Of a DNA stretch of 64,000 bases, positions 43,501 to 53,725 are shown piece by piece. Below the pieces are notes generated by a model. That model was not told the DNA's origin. It did not search any database and worked only from the letters and a program-made list of their open reading frames with translations. The first letter of the stretch is position 1. Each line of letters opens with the position of its first letter. The DNA lies in the NCBI RefSeq assembly GCF_910594005.1, contig NC_057818.1, positions 53,270,001 to 53,334,000 on the forward strand, in the 5' to 3' direction. The position numbers were made by a program, and so were the translations under genes. Source of the DNA: Cervus elaphus. Its lineage: Eukaryota > Chordata > Mammalia > Artiodactyla > Cervidae.

Positions 43501-46500
43501 GACCTCTCAGAGGCACCTTCGGACCCGAGCAGGTCCGGCTCCTGCATGCAGGTGGCTGACGGGCAGGCGATCAGGGCAACACTCGCAGCTGTCCGTGCCC
43601 CAGGGAAGTGGCAAGGGCTGAGGTTGGCCAAGGGGAGGTGCCAGGATTGGGGGGGGTTGTGGAGCAGAGATGCCCCGTGTGATGGCCCCCTCCTCTGCTG
43701 GGCCACGCAATACCCAGACCCTGGCCCGCCATTCCGCCTTCCTCCTGTGGGAACCGGGCCTGGGGAAGGACACAGCTTCCTGCCCGTGACTCTGACGTGT
43801 GCTCTCTGGTGTCCTCCGACACGGCAGGGCTGGCCTTGGTGGGGGGCGCCAGGCTGACTAGGTGACTAAGGTGTTCGACGTCTGAGCTCGGCTGTGAGGA
43901 GCAGAGAGGGGAACACATGCCTGGTGGCTGGGTCCAGGGTCCGGATCCTTACCAGCTGTGGGCCTGGGGCAGTAGCCAGCTGCCCTGTGCCTCAGTTTCC
44001 TCCCATGTAAAAGGAGGCCCTCGTGAGGATTAAAGGAGTGGATAAGTGCAAGCCCAGCGCCCCGAGTCGGGCTCAGGATGCGGTACTGTCGTCATTTGCG
44101 GCCTCTGCACCTGTCAGCCTGCTGATGAGCTGATGTGAAAGGGAAGGAAAAGCCCACGAAGGAGGGGCTCTGTCCTGTGGGCGGACGCGTCTCAGCACCT
44201 GGTTCCCCGCCCGGCCCTCGCCAGGCCTCTGCCGCTCTTACATCACCTCCCCGCTCAGGAGAACTCCTGGAGGGGGTCGGACGGGGCTCCACTCTGACCA
44301 AGCGCACCTGTGTTCCCAGGACTCCCCATTCATCCCGCGGTCACTTCCTAGCTCCCCTCCAGGAGCTTGCACACCATGCCTAGTGGGGATGACAAGCTGG
44401 TGACAGGCTTAAGGCGGGGGCCCCAATCTCCAGGGGTGGGTGACCGGCAGCCTGCAACACAGCTGCTGCGGCTGCTGGCCCCACGGTCTCAGCCCTCGGA
44501 AGAGGCCAGGTAAATATCTGCTGCACTGCAGAGACGGGGGGTGGGAGCGAGGGGGCATAACGCCAGCAGGGGTGAGGAGAGGCAGTGGGGAGGGGAGCCG
44601 GGAGGAAGTGTGACAGGGCGTGGGTTTTGGGGGAGGGGAGGGCGGCAGGGCTGGCACAGCCCAGGCCCTGCAAAAGCTGCCCCGACACTAGGGGGTCATC
44701 ACTGCTCCGGAGGGAGCGCGAGGGGCCTCTCCCATCTTGTCCTGAGCCTCTGGAGCCCGGGCCAGAGCCAGAGCGTTTCTGGGCTCCCCGCACCTGCCGC
44801 AACCAGAGCCCACGGAGAGGAACTGAGATGATGGGAGAAGCAGGGCAGGGGGACCCCCTCAGAGAAGGCTTATTTAGCATGGGCACCAAGGGCATCCATG
44901 AGCAGCACGGGCGCTCGGAGGAAGGGACGAGCCGACAAGGGAACGTTCGTGGAGATGAATGTGGTGGCCAGAAGAAATCTCTTTGCGAGGGAGCCGAAAA
45001 AGAAAGAACTCTGCAAAGTCGCTAAAACCTCACAGATTGTTAAGGGGAAAAAAAGAAAAGAAAAGTTGACACATGGAAAGAGACCCAGAAAGTCTACGAT
45101 TCCTCTGAGCGCCACAGATGGAACAACAAGGGGAGAAGAAACAATGAAAGAGGAAAACGTGCTCAGCCGCACTCTGCTAAAGGCGGATTCAGGCCTCCAG
45201 GCTGAAAAGGGCCAGAGCTCCGAGCAGGAGCAACGCCAAACAAGTAAACCACACTGCCTCCCCCGAGCCATCCTGGACTGCTGGGTGGGGGCGCTGCGTG
45301 CCGGGCCCCTCAGTTATCTGTGAGGTTCAGCCCCCACAGGTGGGGCCACTCTATGCTGGCCCAGGGCAGGGCAGTCCAGATCCTGCCTCAAGCACAGGGA
45401 GAAGGGATGACTTCTGACTTCCCCAGCGTGAATGGCCCCGGAAGATGCAAAAGAAGTATGGCAGGGGGGACTTCTCTGGTGGTCCTGTGGCTAAGACTCC
45501 GAGCTCCCAGTGCAGGGGACCCAGGTTCGATCCCTGGTCAGGGAACTAGATCCCACATGCCGCAACTAAGGGCCTGTGTGCAGCAACTAAAAGACTGAAG
45601 ATCTGGCGTACTGCAACTAAGACTCGGTGTGGCCAAAGAAATAATTTTTTTTTTCTTTAAAAAAAGAAAGTATGGAGAGCGACCAGGTGGGAGCAAACCT
45701 CCCAACCTGTCGCCGGTCTTCTCCCCCATCATCCCCCCAGGCAGTCTCCACACAACCGCAGACCCCACCTTCTCCGCTGACACTCCAAGAGCTCACCCGG
45801 TCCCCTGTTTCTCTGCCCCTCCCCTGTGCTCCGGGCTCCTCCCCCGCCCAATCTCCACCCCTTCTCATCCAGGTGGCCAGGGAGGGCCTCCGAAGAGGTA
45901 AATCTGAGCCCGGCGACCTCAGGTTAAACCTTCTACGGCCCCCAGCACCCTCAGGACAGAGCCCCAGTTCGCTCACAGAGGCCCCACTGCTGGCTCTGCA
46001 GCCTCAGAGGGACCACGCCCCAATGCCATCCACTCTTTCAGGAACCAGGTGGTTTCCCAGGCTCTGGCCTGGGGACAAGGACTGTATCTGATGGCTGCTC
46101 CACCACCCCGCCCCGCCCAGGCCCTCCTGAGAGAAGGGACTGGCTGAGCACTCACTGGGCTTAGGTGGACAAGGGCCCGGCCCGCACGGCTGTTCCCGGG
46201 CCTCCAGAGGACAGCTCATTCCCACGCTGACTTAACTCCTTTGCCCACAGGTTCCCCTTATCGTCAAAGCTCCTGAGATGGACAAACCACAGCCGCCTCC
46301 TCTTCCTCCTCCTCCCCTGCCTCTTCCTCCCGGAACTTTTCCTGCTCAGATAACAAAGGCCCTTTGACCTTCCTGTTCCTCCAGCCAGCCTTCCACTCAA
46401 GCCATAACCCTCCAGGAGAATCCATTCAACAGCTACAAATAACCAGGCAGGACGTGGAGATCAAAAAGCCCTAAACAATGACTGTGGCTCCTGGGCGCCT

Positions 46501-49500
46501 GGCGGTGGCGGCAGAGATGAACCAGCCACCATCGCTTTCTTCAAAGGGCTCTGGGGCTGGTGCAGCTGCTGCCACAGACAAGCTCTGACCCGGATGCCCG
46601 AGTCCTGATTTTGCCTCTGATCCTGGAAAAGCCCTTCCTGTCTGGTGCCTCAGTCCCCTCTCCTGTAAAATGGGGTAATAACATCAACCCTGGAGGGCTG
46701 TTCTGAGGACGAAATCAGATAAAGCACTGTGCTGGAGCCACGAGAAGTATCCCAAGAGGCAGACAGGACACTTGCTGGACCACAAAGAAGGAGCGGAGAG
46801 GGGAGGGGCCAGGAGCAAAAGAGAAAAGACTGCGGGAAAACCAGGCAGCTGCCCACGACGTGCCTCTGAGAAACGGAGTTTGCCAGCTTGAAGGTATGTG
46901 GGGAGATGGCAGTCCTCACTCTGGCTGCACACGGGAACCACCCGGGAGCTCTGAGGGCCAATGTCCAGGCCACCTCCCAGCCCAGCTCTGCCGGAATCCC
47001 TGGTGCGGGGACCCCAGCACTGGGGCCGCAGAGGCAGCCGTGCAGAGAGCCAATGCCAAAGGTCATGGGCACACTCGTGCTCTGAAAACCCTGTGCTGAG
47101 CAAAGCTGAGTAACCGCGTGTCCCCCACACTTGCTCGGCCACATCAAAATCCTCCCAAGAGTGTCAAGGAAGATGCTGAGACAGGTGAGTTTATAGCACA
47201 GGTTTTGGAAGTGGGAGGCCCAGTTACATTCCTGACTCTGCCACTTGACAGCAGAGACTCCATCCATCAAAGCCTCTGTTCCTTGTCTACAAAGCGGGCA
47301 GGATCATGCTGACCTCCGTGGGTTGTTAGGCGGATCAAATGAAATCAGGAAGGTGAGGCCCCTGCAGGCACCTGGTGGGTGTTACTGTTGGCCACAATAC
47401 TAAGTGAACCCCAGTCCCTACCCTCACCCTCCACAGCACAGGGGCTGCGCTCACTTTTTCAACAGACCCACACTAGGATTTCCCTGGTGGTCCAGTGCTA
47501 AAGAATCTGCCTGTCAGTGTAGGGGACACGGATAACATCCCTGGTCCTGGAAGGTTTCACACGCCGTGGGGCAACTAAGCCCATGCCCCACATCTACTGA
47601 GCCTATGTGCCACAAACACTGAAGCCTGCACACCCCAGAGCCCGTGCCCCACAAGAGAAGCCACGCCAGTGAGAAGCACCGCAACTAGAGAAGCCCCTGC
47701 TCACTGCAACTGGACAAAGCCCAAGTGCACCAACAAAGGCACAGCACAGCCAAAACCAAACAAATAATAAATTAAAAAGTATATACATCCATTCTGAGGA
47801 CCTACTATATGGTGATCAACGCAGACCTGGTCCCTGCCCACACCACACAGCACGAAGCCTGGCAGAGGAGACAGCAGTAATTAAAGGATCATAATCCAGA
47901 TTTTTACAGTGGGTGGGGAGGGGGAATGTGCAAACAGAACAAAGATACCCCCACTTCCACTGAGAGCTTCCCTGAGGAAGGGACATTTGAACTGAAGGAT
48001 TAATAGGTGTTAATGTAGTATCGACGTGGCAGGTAAAATAAGCTGGAAGATGAAGAAGGGGGCTGGTATGGAGTAGAGAGGAGGGAAGCCACACGGCAAC
48101 AGGGAGGGGACAGATGGGAACTGTATTTAGACAGTGGAACAGGCTGGGCCTGACTGATGGCTGGAGGTGAGGGAGTAAAGGTGGTTATTGGAGACCCCTG
48201 GGTTCCTTGTTTGAATGCCAGGATGGATGGGGCTCTGGGACACTGCAACCCTCTCCCTGACACATAGGCAAGTGCACTTTCCCTCTCCCAAGTGTCATCA
48301 TTCTCATAGCATCTCCCCAAGGTACAATATAGATGCATTTATCTGATTCATCTGTTTCCCCCACTACAACGTAAGTTCCAGAAGGCAAGAGTTTTGCACA
48401 GTTTGCTGAGTAGTCTCTAGCCCCTACAGCAACGCCTGGCACCTTGCATGTTTTAATAGTTAAGAGTTTGTTGAATCTATGTTGGAATGATAACAAGCAA
48501 CAGCCTTGTTAGGGCTCCTGGACTGGGAAGGAAACACAGATCAATAAAAATGTCTTGCATGTTGACGATGATGATACAATAATAATGAAAGAAGTGGGCA
48601 TAATACCCACTTATTAAGCATCTACTTTCTCTCTAAACATTCTTCTTAGTACCAGATTTTAGAACAGAGTTCCATGTTTTGAGGGCTTATGATGTGTTAG
48701 ACATGGCACTAAGTACTTTAAAGTCGGAGCATTTTTCATAAGGACCAACTTTCAAAATTCCAAGCACGCTCTAAGGCCTCCTCTTGCCTGGAATGTTCTT
48801 CCCGCTACTTATCCCCAGGGCTTGCTTCTTCCCTTCTTTTCCTCAGAAAGGCCTTCCTCCACCAGCCACCAGCCACCAGCCACCACTCCATCCCTTTTCT
48901 CTCCCTGATTCTACTTAACTTTTCTTTATAGGACTTCTCACTAGCAGGTGGCACATTTATTGCTATTTTTATTGTTTGCCTGGGTGCCCTGCTCAGTTGT
49001 GTTAAACTCTTTGTGACCCCAGTCCGATAGGCTCCTCTGTCCGTGATATTTTCCCTACAAGAATACTGGAGTGGGTTGCCATTTCCTCCTCCAGGGGATC
49101 TTCCCAATCCAGTGATCCAGCTCACGTCTCCTGCATTGGCGGTGGATTCTTACCACTGAGTCACCTGGGAAGCTCATTGTTTGTGTAAATTTCCTACTAA
49201 AAGGTTAAGCTTTGTGAGGACAAGGAAGCAAGTGCCTGGGAAACAGTAAGTGCTCAGTAAGTTTGTTGAATGAATGTCTCACCGAGCCTTAGGTGCTGTT
49301 ATGATCCCATTTTACAAGGGAGTAAACTGAGGCACGCAGATCGAATCACTGGCTTTCATACACAGGGTGAGTGGCACAGGCGGAATTTAACCCGGGCAGT
49401 AAGTCTTCAATATATACCAAGCAATCGTAATTACTACCCTCTTACTCTGTGTCAGGTTTTGAACTAGGAGCTTGTCCCCGAGTTGTCTCGCACAGTTTTA

Positions 49501-49779
49501 GGAGTAACCCGCGAGGGCGGCCCTGTCCGGACCCGGCTTTGCCGAGGCGGAAGCCGGCAGTGGAGGTCTCTCCGCGATCAGGGGCGGGCGGGTATTCGAC
49601 CCGGACCGCTGCCGCGCCCTCCGTGCCTCCCGGGGGCCTCGACTGGCTTTCCAGCCGCGGCCCGTGGCTCCTCCCCACCAGGACCCGGCGCTCACCCCGG
49701 GGCCGGGGTCTGGATCTTGAGCCCACAGCTCCGCTACCATCTCGGTGTGGAGAAACTCGAACAGTGCCGGGTCCGCCAT
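40556..49779 (-). CDS. TRAPPC6A: TRAPPC6A, trafficking protein particle complex subunit 6A
   Basis: A small Bet3/Trs33-family subunit of the TRAPP tethering complex, which acts in ER-Golgi and related vesicle traffic and pairs with TRAPPC3. Six coding exons (minus strand) are 49779-49696, 42597-42530, 42371-42254, 41754-41671, 41506-41413 and 40587-40556. They total 480 nt, which is 159 residues plus stop, the length I know for the human 159-residue form. All junctions are GT/AG and in phase. Recognisable family text includes FEFLHTEMVAELWA at the start, VLEGMGFRVGQALGER, AFREELDVLKFLCKDLWV, NHQGTYVLQDNSFPLL, FLAFTCGLLRG and the C-terminal CKFQVVIQKP. The ATG has G at +4. Intron 1 is 7.1 kb. 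The gene is head to head with BLOC1S3, and its 5' end lies in the shared CpG-rich promoter. Confidence 0.97.
41413..41506 (-). CDS. TRAPPC6A: TRAPPC6A exon 5
   Basis: The acceptor is 'cgcccccag' and the donor is 'cgcct|gtgagt', leaving phase 1. It encodes FLAFTCGLLRGTLSTLGV to AALPA. Confidence 0.95.
41671..41754 (-). CDS. TRAPPC6A: TRAPPC6A exon 4
   Basis: 84 nt with phase 0 both sides, encoding GTYVLQDNSFPLLVRMASG to EEAPK. The donor is 'cccaag|gtaccg'. Confidence 0.95.
42254..42371 (-). CDS. TRAPPC6A: TRAPPC6A exon 3
   Basis: The acceptor is 'gcccccccag'. It encodes LPRETLAFREELDVLKFLC onward to SLRTNHQ, with donor 'caccag|gtgcgt', phase 0. Confidence 0.95.
42530..42597 (-). CDS. TRAPPC6A: TRAPPC6A exon 2
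   Basis: The acceptor is 'gcttctag'. It encodes GQKTSLLVLEGMGFRVG to GE, and the donor 'gcgagag|gtgaga' leaves phase 2. Confidence 0.95.
43950..44060 (+). mobile_element. MIR SINE remnant
   Basis: 'ttaccagctgtgggcctggg', 'cctgtgcctcagtttcctcc' and 'gtaaaaggaggccctcgtg' follow the MIR core pattern. Confidence 0.65.
45466..45660 (+). mobile_element. tRNA-derived SINE (CHR type)
   Basis: Head 'ggacttctctggtggtcctg', B-box 'ggttcgatccctgg', tail of T/A-rich sequence. It is flanked by near-identical 'aagaagtatgg' copies. Confidence 0.9.
46610..46730 (+). mobile_element. MIR SINE remnant
   Basis: 'tgcctcagtcccctctcctg' is followed by 'taaaatggggtaataacatc' and 'gagggctgttctgagg', the typical MIR 3' half. 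Confidence 0.7.
47195..47345 (+). mobile_element. MIR SINE remnant
   Basis: 'ttcctgactctgccacttga', 'gcctctgttccttgtctac' and 'gggttgttaggcggatcaaa' match the MIR pattern. Confidence 0.65.
47475..47780 (+). mobile_element. Long tRNA-derived SINE
   Basis: It starts 'ggatttccctggtggtccag' and continues through 'gcaactaagcccatgcccc' and 'gagaagccacgccagtgaga' to an AT-rich tail. Confidence 0.85.
48340..48490 (+). mobile_element. L2 LINE 3' end remnant
   Basis: 'gtaagttccagaaggcaaga', 'aacgcctggcaccttgcat' and 'gagtttgttgaatctatg' follow the L2 3' end pattern. Confidence 0.5.
48970..49176 (-). mobile_element. Bov-tA/Bov-A SINE
   Basis: 'ctctttgtgaccccagtccg', 'ggagtgggttgccatttcc', and right end 'gagtcacctgggaagct'. 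Confidence 0.88.
49696..49779 (-). CDS. TRAPPC6A: TRAPPC6A exon 1 (coding, 28 residues)
   Basis: ATG at 49779; encodes MADPALFEFLHTEMVAELWA and then DPDPGPG. The donor is 'cccggg|gtgagc', phase 0. Confidence 0.95.
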
Positions 49780-50480
49780 GCGCGGGTCTCAGTCGCCTAA
49801 CAACCGCTCAGCGTCTCGTGTTCTCATTGGCCCAGTTGGGCAAACCCCGCCTCCTGCTTCTTAAGTGCGGCCCGCCCACCCCTGCTTCCATTGGTGTTTC
49901 TGGCTAGCCCCGCCTTCCGTTCCTGGGCTCTCGTGGTGCGCGCGTGAACCCGGGAGGGCCTGCTTTGTCTGTATTGGCCGCACGTGACAAGCACCTCCGC
50001 CCTTCCAGCTGTTTCTTCACCGTTTCCGGGTTCGCGAGCGTTTCCATTGGTCGAGTCGCTGGTTACACGTGACAGCTCGTCTTTTAGCCTCTCTATTTGT
50101 CCACTCTTCTCGCAGCACAACCCGGAAGCGCCAGCCCAATAGCTTTCCTATTGGCCGTGCCCTTATTCACGTGGCTCTTTACAGACGCCCCAACATCTAG
50201 TCCGGAGGGCTTACTTCCTGGTTGGTAGTCGGGCGGCCCGGGTGATAGGCCGCCAACACCCGCCCAACTTTCTCCCCTATTGGTTGGGGCTGCCGCGCTC
50301 CTCGGTAAAGACGCCGCACTTCGGATAAGTAGAGGATCCCGCAGGCTCGGAGCTCTGGTGACCCGGTACGGTCTTCGGTGATAACGCCCCCCCCCCCCCC
50401 GCCCCTCGTGCATCCTCCCCCGAGTCCAGTTGGACTGTTACCCTTTCTGTGATGGAGGCCCTGGTTCCCGAGCGGCTCAG
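49780..50480. promoter_or_regulatory. Shared bidirectional CpG-rich promoter of TRAPPC6A (-) and BLOC1S3 (+)
   Basis: A GC/CpG-rich block lies between the two start codons. CCAAT or inverted ATTGG boxes lie at 49826, 49890, 49973, 50046, 50136, 50150 and 50279. CACGTG E-boxes lie at 49981, 50066 and 50168. ETS-like sites are ccggaag (50122-50128) and cttcctg (50214-50220). No TATA box was seen. This is typical of a housekeeping head-to-head promoter. Transcription start sites cannot be fixed from sequence alone. Confidence 0.8.
50387..50400. repeat. Poly(C) tract, 14 C
   Basis: An uninterrupted C run in the shared promoter region upstream of BLOC1S3. Confidence 0.95.
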
Positions 50481-50838
50481 AAACTCGTGTGCTTCCGAAT
50501 CCGTCACAGGCTAAGAGGACAGTGCGGAGGGTGTGGCCTCTGCTAGGAAGCAAAATTGGGAAGAGTTTAGTTTAGGATTCCGGGACCTCGTGTCTCAAGA
50601 GTCTTGATCGAGCTGGTGGTCCTGTTTCCCCATCAGTACACTGAAGCGGCAGAGTCCAGTAGTTCCTACCATCATTAGGGATGATGGGCTCAGTTCGCAG
50701 AAACTGAGGCCCAGGCAGGCAGTGACCCCAAATTAAGATAGTGGAGGAGGTGAGAATCCAGAAACTGCGGCTTTTAACCACGGCAGGGCGCCCGCCTCTC
50801 ATATCATCCTTTCCCGCGTCTTCTCCCTAGCTCGCGCC

Positions 50839-51441
50839 ATGGAGTCTCAGAGTCGTCCGCGGAGGCCGCTGCGGAGGCCTGAGACTTTGGTTCAGGGGGA
50901 AGCGGCCGAGTCGGACTCGGATCTCTCTGCGTCCTCGTCGGAGGAGGAGGAGCTGTACCTGGGCCCCTCGGGCCCAACGCGCGGCCGCCCCACGGGACTG
51001 CGAGTGGCTGGGGAGGCCGCGGAGACCGACTCAGACCCGGAGCCGGAGCCGAAGGCCGCGCCGCGGGACCTGCCTCCGCTCGTGGTGCAGCGGGAGACGG
51101 CCGGGGAGGCCTGGGCGGAGGAGGAGGCCCCGGCGCCCGCCCCCGCGCGCTCGCTGCTGCAACTCCGGCTGGCTGAGAGCCAGGCGCGGCTGGACCACGA
51201 CGTAGCGGCCGCGGTGAGCGGCGTGTACCGCCGCGCGGGCCGTGATGTGGCCGCCCTGGCCGGTAGGCTGGCGGCTGCCCAGGCAGCGGGATTAGCTGCA
51301 GCCCACAGCGTGCGTCTGGCGAGGGGGGACCTCTGCGCGCTGGCGGAGCGTCTGGACATCGTGGCCAGCTGCTGCCTGCTGCCTGACATCCGCGGTGTGC
51401 CGGGGACCGAGCCTGAACAAGACCCGGGACCGAGAGCCTAG
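50839..51441 (+). CDS. BLOC1S3: BLOC1S3, biogenesis of lysosome-related organelles complex 1 subunit 3
   Basis: A subunit of the eight-protein BLOC-1 complex that sorts cargo from endosomes to melanosomes and platelet granules. Human loss causes Hermansky-Pudlak syndrome type 8, and the mouse mutant is reduced pigmentation. It is a single-exon coding region of 200 residues (human about 202). The N-terminal half is disordered, with Arg/Pro-rich residues 1-14, an acidic Ser/Glu block SSSEEEEL (32-39) and YLGPSGPTRGRPTG (40-53). Residues 104-176 form the Ala/Leu/Arg-rich helical coiled-coil region (SLLQLRLAESQARLDHDVAA onward). The C-terminus ends DPGPRA. The ATG context is 'gcgccATGG', with an acceptor 'tctccctag' ending at 50830, so a non-coding 5' exon is expected upstream. 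It is divergent from TRAPPC6A and shares its promoter. Confidence 0.97.
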   Translation: MESQSRPRRPLRRPETLVQGEAAESDSDLSASSSEEEELYLGPSGPTRGRPTGLRVAGEAAETDSDPEPEPKAAPRDLPPLVVQRETAGEAWAEEEAPAPAPARSLLQLRLAESQARLDHDVAAAVSGVYRRAGRDVAALAGRLAAAQAAGLAAAHSVRLARGDLCALAERLDIVASCCLLPDIRGVPGTEPEQDPGPRA

Positions 51442-51577
51442 CCATGACCCACTGTCTCCACTGACTGTGCCCTGGGGGTAGGCCTTGCGGCCTCTTGACC
51501 TGGCTCTCTGCTCTGTTTAGCCACCCACCCATCTTGCTGTCACCCTCAGGGATAACCTCGCCCCTGGATAATGCTGT

Positions 51578-51620
51578 GTGTGTTTCTGTGTGTATGTGTG
51601 TGTGTATGTGTGTGTGTGTA
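51578..51620 (+). repeat. Imperfect (TG)n microsatellite
   Basis: Alternating tg with interspersed tatg and tctg, in the BLOC1S3 3' UTR region. Confidence 0.85.
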
Positions 51621-52223
51621 GCCCTGCTGGACCGTAGCATCTGGTTCCTCCCCCTGGGCTTGGCCTTTGCTTCCTGGTTCAGAGGTTGTGTCTGAAACTT
51701 GACTCCAGCTCCTGGGTACCTAGCTTCCCTTTGATATATCTCCCTCTTAAGGGCTCATGGAGCCTCATCTTTCCTTTCTCTGCCTTCCTCAGTTTGGTTT
51801 CTGTTCACAGGGGCTGGACCTGATTTCTCCCCACGGTAGCCCCAGAATCCGGTTGAATGTCGATTCCCTGATATCTTCCTTTACTCTGTTTACTCCCTCG
51901 GCTCTATCTCTCCTCCTTGCCCCGCTTCTGGAATTTTGTCCCTCTAATCTGGACCCTTTTTCTACTCCCCAGGCTTGGCCTTCATTCCGTCTCCACCTTC
52001 TGGTCCTTGCTTTGCCACCTCTTGGCTCCTTCTCCTTGGGCTTAGCGCTACCCTCTTGGCCTCATCTTGTTTCCTGGGTCCAGCTGTACCCTTAGTTTTG
52101 GTTCTGCTTCTTTCTGCTTCTCCCATTCTGTTTAAACTACCTGCTTATGTCTGGACTCCAGGGATCCCCTATGATTTTCTTCATCAGGTCCAAGATGAGG
52201 CTCCCTCCTGACCCAAGGAGGTT

Positions 52224-52240
52224 CCCCCCCCCCCCCCCCC
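52224..52240. repeat. Poly(C) tract, 17 C
   Basis: An uninterrupted C run downstream of BLOC1S3. Confidence 0.95.
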
Positions 52241-52297
52241 AGCTGTCCAGGCCCAAGGTGACATCTCTTCCAGGCCCAAATTGGTGTATCCTTCCCG

Positions 52298-52321
52298 CCC
52301 CCCCCCCCCCCCCCCCCCCCC
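52298..52321. repeat. Poly(C) tract, 24 C
   Basis: An uninterrupted C run followed by 'gcccc'. Run length is likely polymorphic and error-prone. Confidence 0.95.
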
Positions 52322-52719
52322 GCCCCAGGCCGAGATTATGCCTCCTGCCTAAGCTCCAGGTATGAGCTCCAGGCCTCAGCCTGACTCACCAGGCTGAGAG
52401 TGCCCCTAGCAGGCACTGAGGGCCCAGTACAGACTCGCCCTGGAACTTTAAGTGCAATATGACACCACTTTGCAGATAAGGACCACAGTGGAGTTTGTTT
52501 GTTCACTATGTTCCTTGGAGGCTATGGATGCTAAACGGCTTGGATTTCTGGGTTAGCTCCTTCTGTCTCCTCCTCCTCACTGCTCCCTCCTCTCCCAGCC
52601 CCTGCCCCTCAGTCCCATTCACATGTATTCCCCTCCCCCACTCTCTTATCCCAACCTGAGCTGAGATCTGAGCTCCCAGGATGAAGAAATGCTGAGGAAG
52701 AGCGTTGTATGGCAAACTC

Positions 52720-52725
52720 ATTAAA
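52720..52725 (+). terminator. Candidate poly(A) signal ATTAAA for BLOC1S3
   Basis: The variant hexamer lies in 'ctcattaaaactc', about 1.28 kb after the stop. It is a weak assignment. Confidence 0.35.
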
Positions 52726-53725
52726 ACTCAAGACATTCACTGATATGATCAGTTCCTCTTATCTCCCCATCTAAGCTGGGGGCCAGTCGGTTGGCGATTC
52801 TACTGCAAATGTGAGTCCCAAGAAAGGGAATCCTTCCTACCTGGCCGATTGAAAGTAGACCTGTAACTAGGAAATTGGGGCCCCAAGTTTTTTCACCCTG
52901 GTTCTGCACTTACATGCATTTTGTTCATTCACCACACATTTACTGAGCTCCTGTTCTCTGCCTGTCCTGAGCCAGTCACTGGGGATGCCCCACCCAGGCT
53001 GGGCCCTCTCAGAGCTGACAGTCCACCAGGGAAGACAGACATGAAAATGTTATTGTATAAGTGGATAGTTTTAATAATTGTAATTAAACTTTGACTGTAA
53101 TTTTTCTGGCATTGTGGTTAGTACCCTAAAGAAATGCAGGAGGTTTGTGAGAGTGTAACTGAAATCTGTCAGACTTTGTTTGGAGGATGGTCAGATGGCT
53201 TCTGTGAGGAAGTGATGAGTGAATTTGAGCCAAACCCTGAAGGTGTAAAAAGATGAAACATGTCGGGTGAAAAAGTGTTGTGAGCAGCAGGAGCAGCATA
53301 TGCAAAGGCCCTAAATCAGGAGAGGGCATAGCCTATTTAATAACAGAAGAGGGTGATATCTTCTAGTCTCTACCTGGAATGGGGAGACGAGGGGAGATGG
53401 GGGTGGTGAGTGCTGTGCCAGCAGGGGCCAGACAAAGCTGGGCTTTTAAACCAAGTAAAAATCCTTGGTCTTTATTGAACAGCCAACAAGCAGAGAATGA
53501 TGCCATCTGGTAAATGTGTTGTGTGAAGGAGCCTCAGTCTGGTGCTTCTGCAGTGTGGCTGCCTCTGAAAAATACCCAGAAAAACTGGTTTTGAAATCAA
53601 ACGTCCTTTTTTAAATGTACAGCTGAGCTCAGAGCATGGGAAATCTGTACCCAAATTGCAGAGGTAGCTTCAAACCACAGTTGTCCTGACAGTATTTGCC
53701 AATACCAGATATTCAAATCCTTGGG

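Larger units (their letters stand above)
42598..49695 (-). other. TRAPPC6A: TRAPPC6A intron 1 (7.1 kb)
   Basis: It contains MIR remnants (43950-44060, 46610-46730, 47195-47345), a CHR SINE (45466-45660), a longer tRNA-derived SINE (47475-47780), an L2 remnant (about 48340-48490) and a Bov SINE (48970-49176). A plus-strand Lys-rich open frame at 44898-45323 is treated as chance. No second gene was recognised. Confidence 0.75.
51442..52745 (+). other. BLOC1S3: Probable BLOC1S3 3' UTR
   Basis: Non-coding text after the TAG (51439-51441). It includes a (TG)n-rich stretch (51578-51620) and two long C runs (52224-52240 and 52298-52321). The end is guessed from an ATTAAA at 52720. Confidence 0.45.

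Noticed and set aside
44898..45323. Plus-strand Lys/Arg-rich open frame of 141 codons in TRAPPC6A intron 1
   Set aside because: A-rich base composition explains the lysines. No domain or family was recognised and there is no promoter or poly(A) signal nearby.
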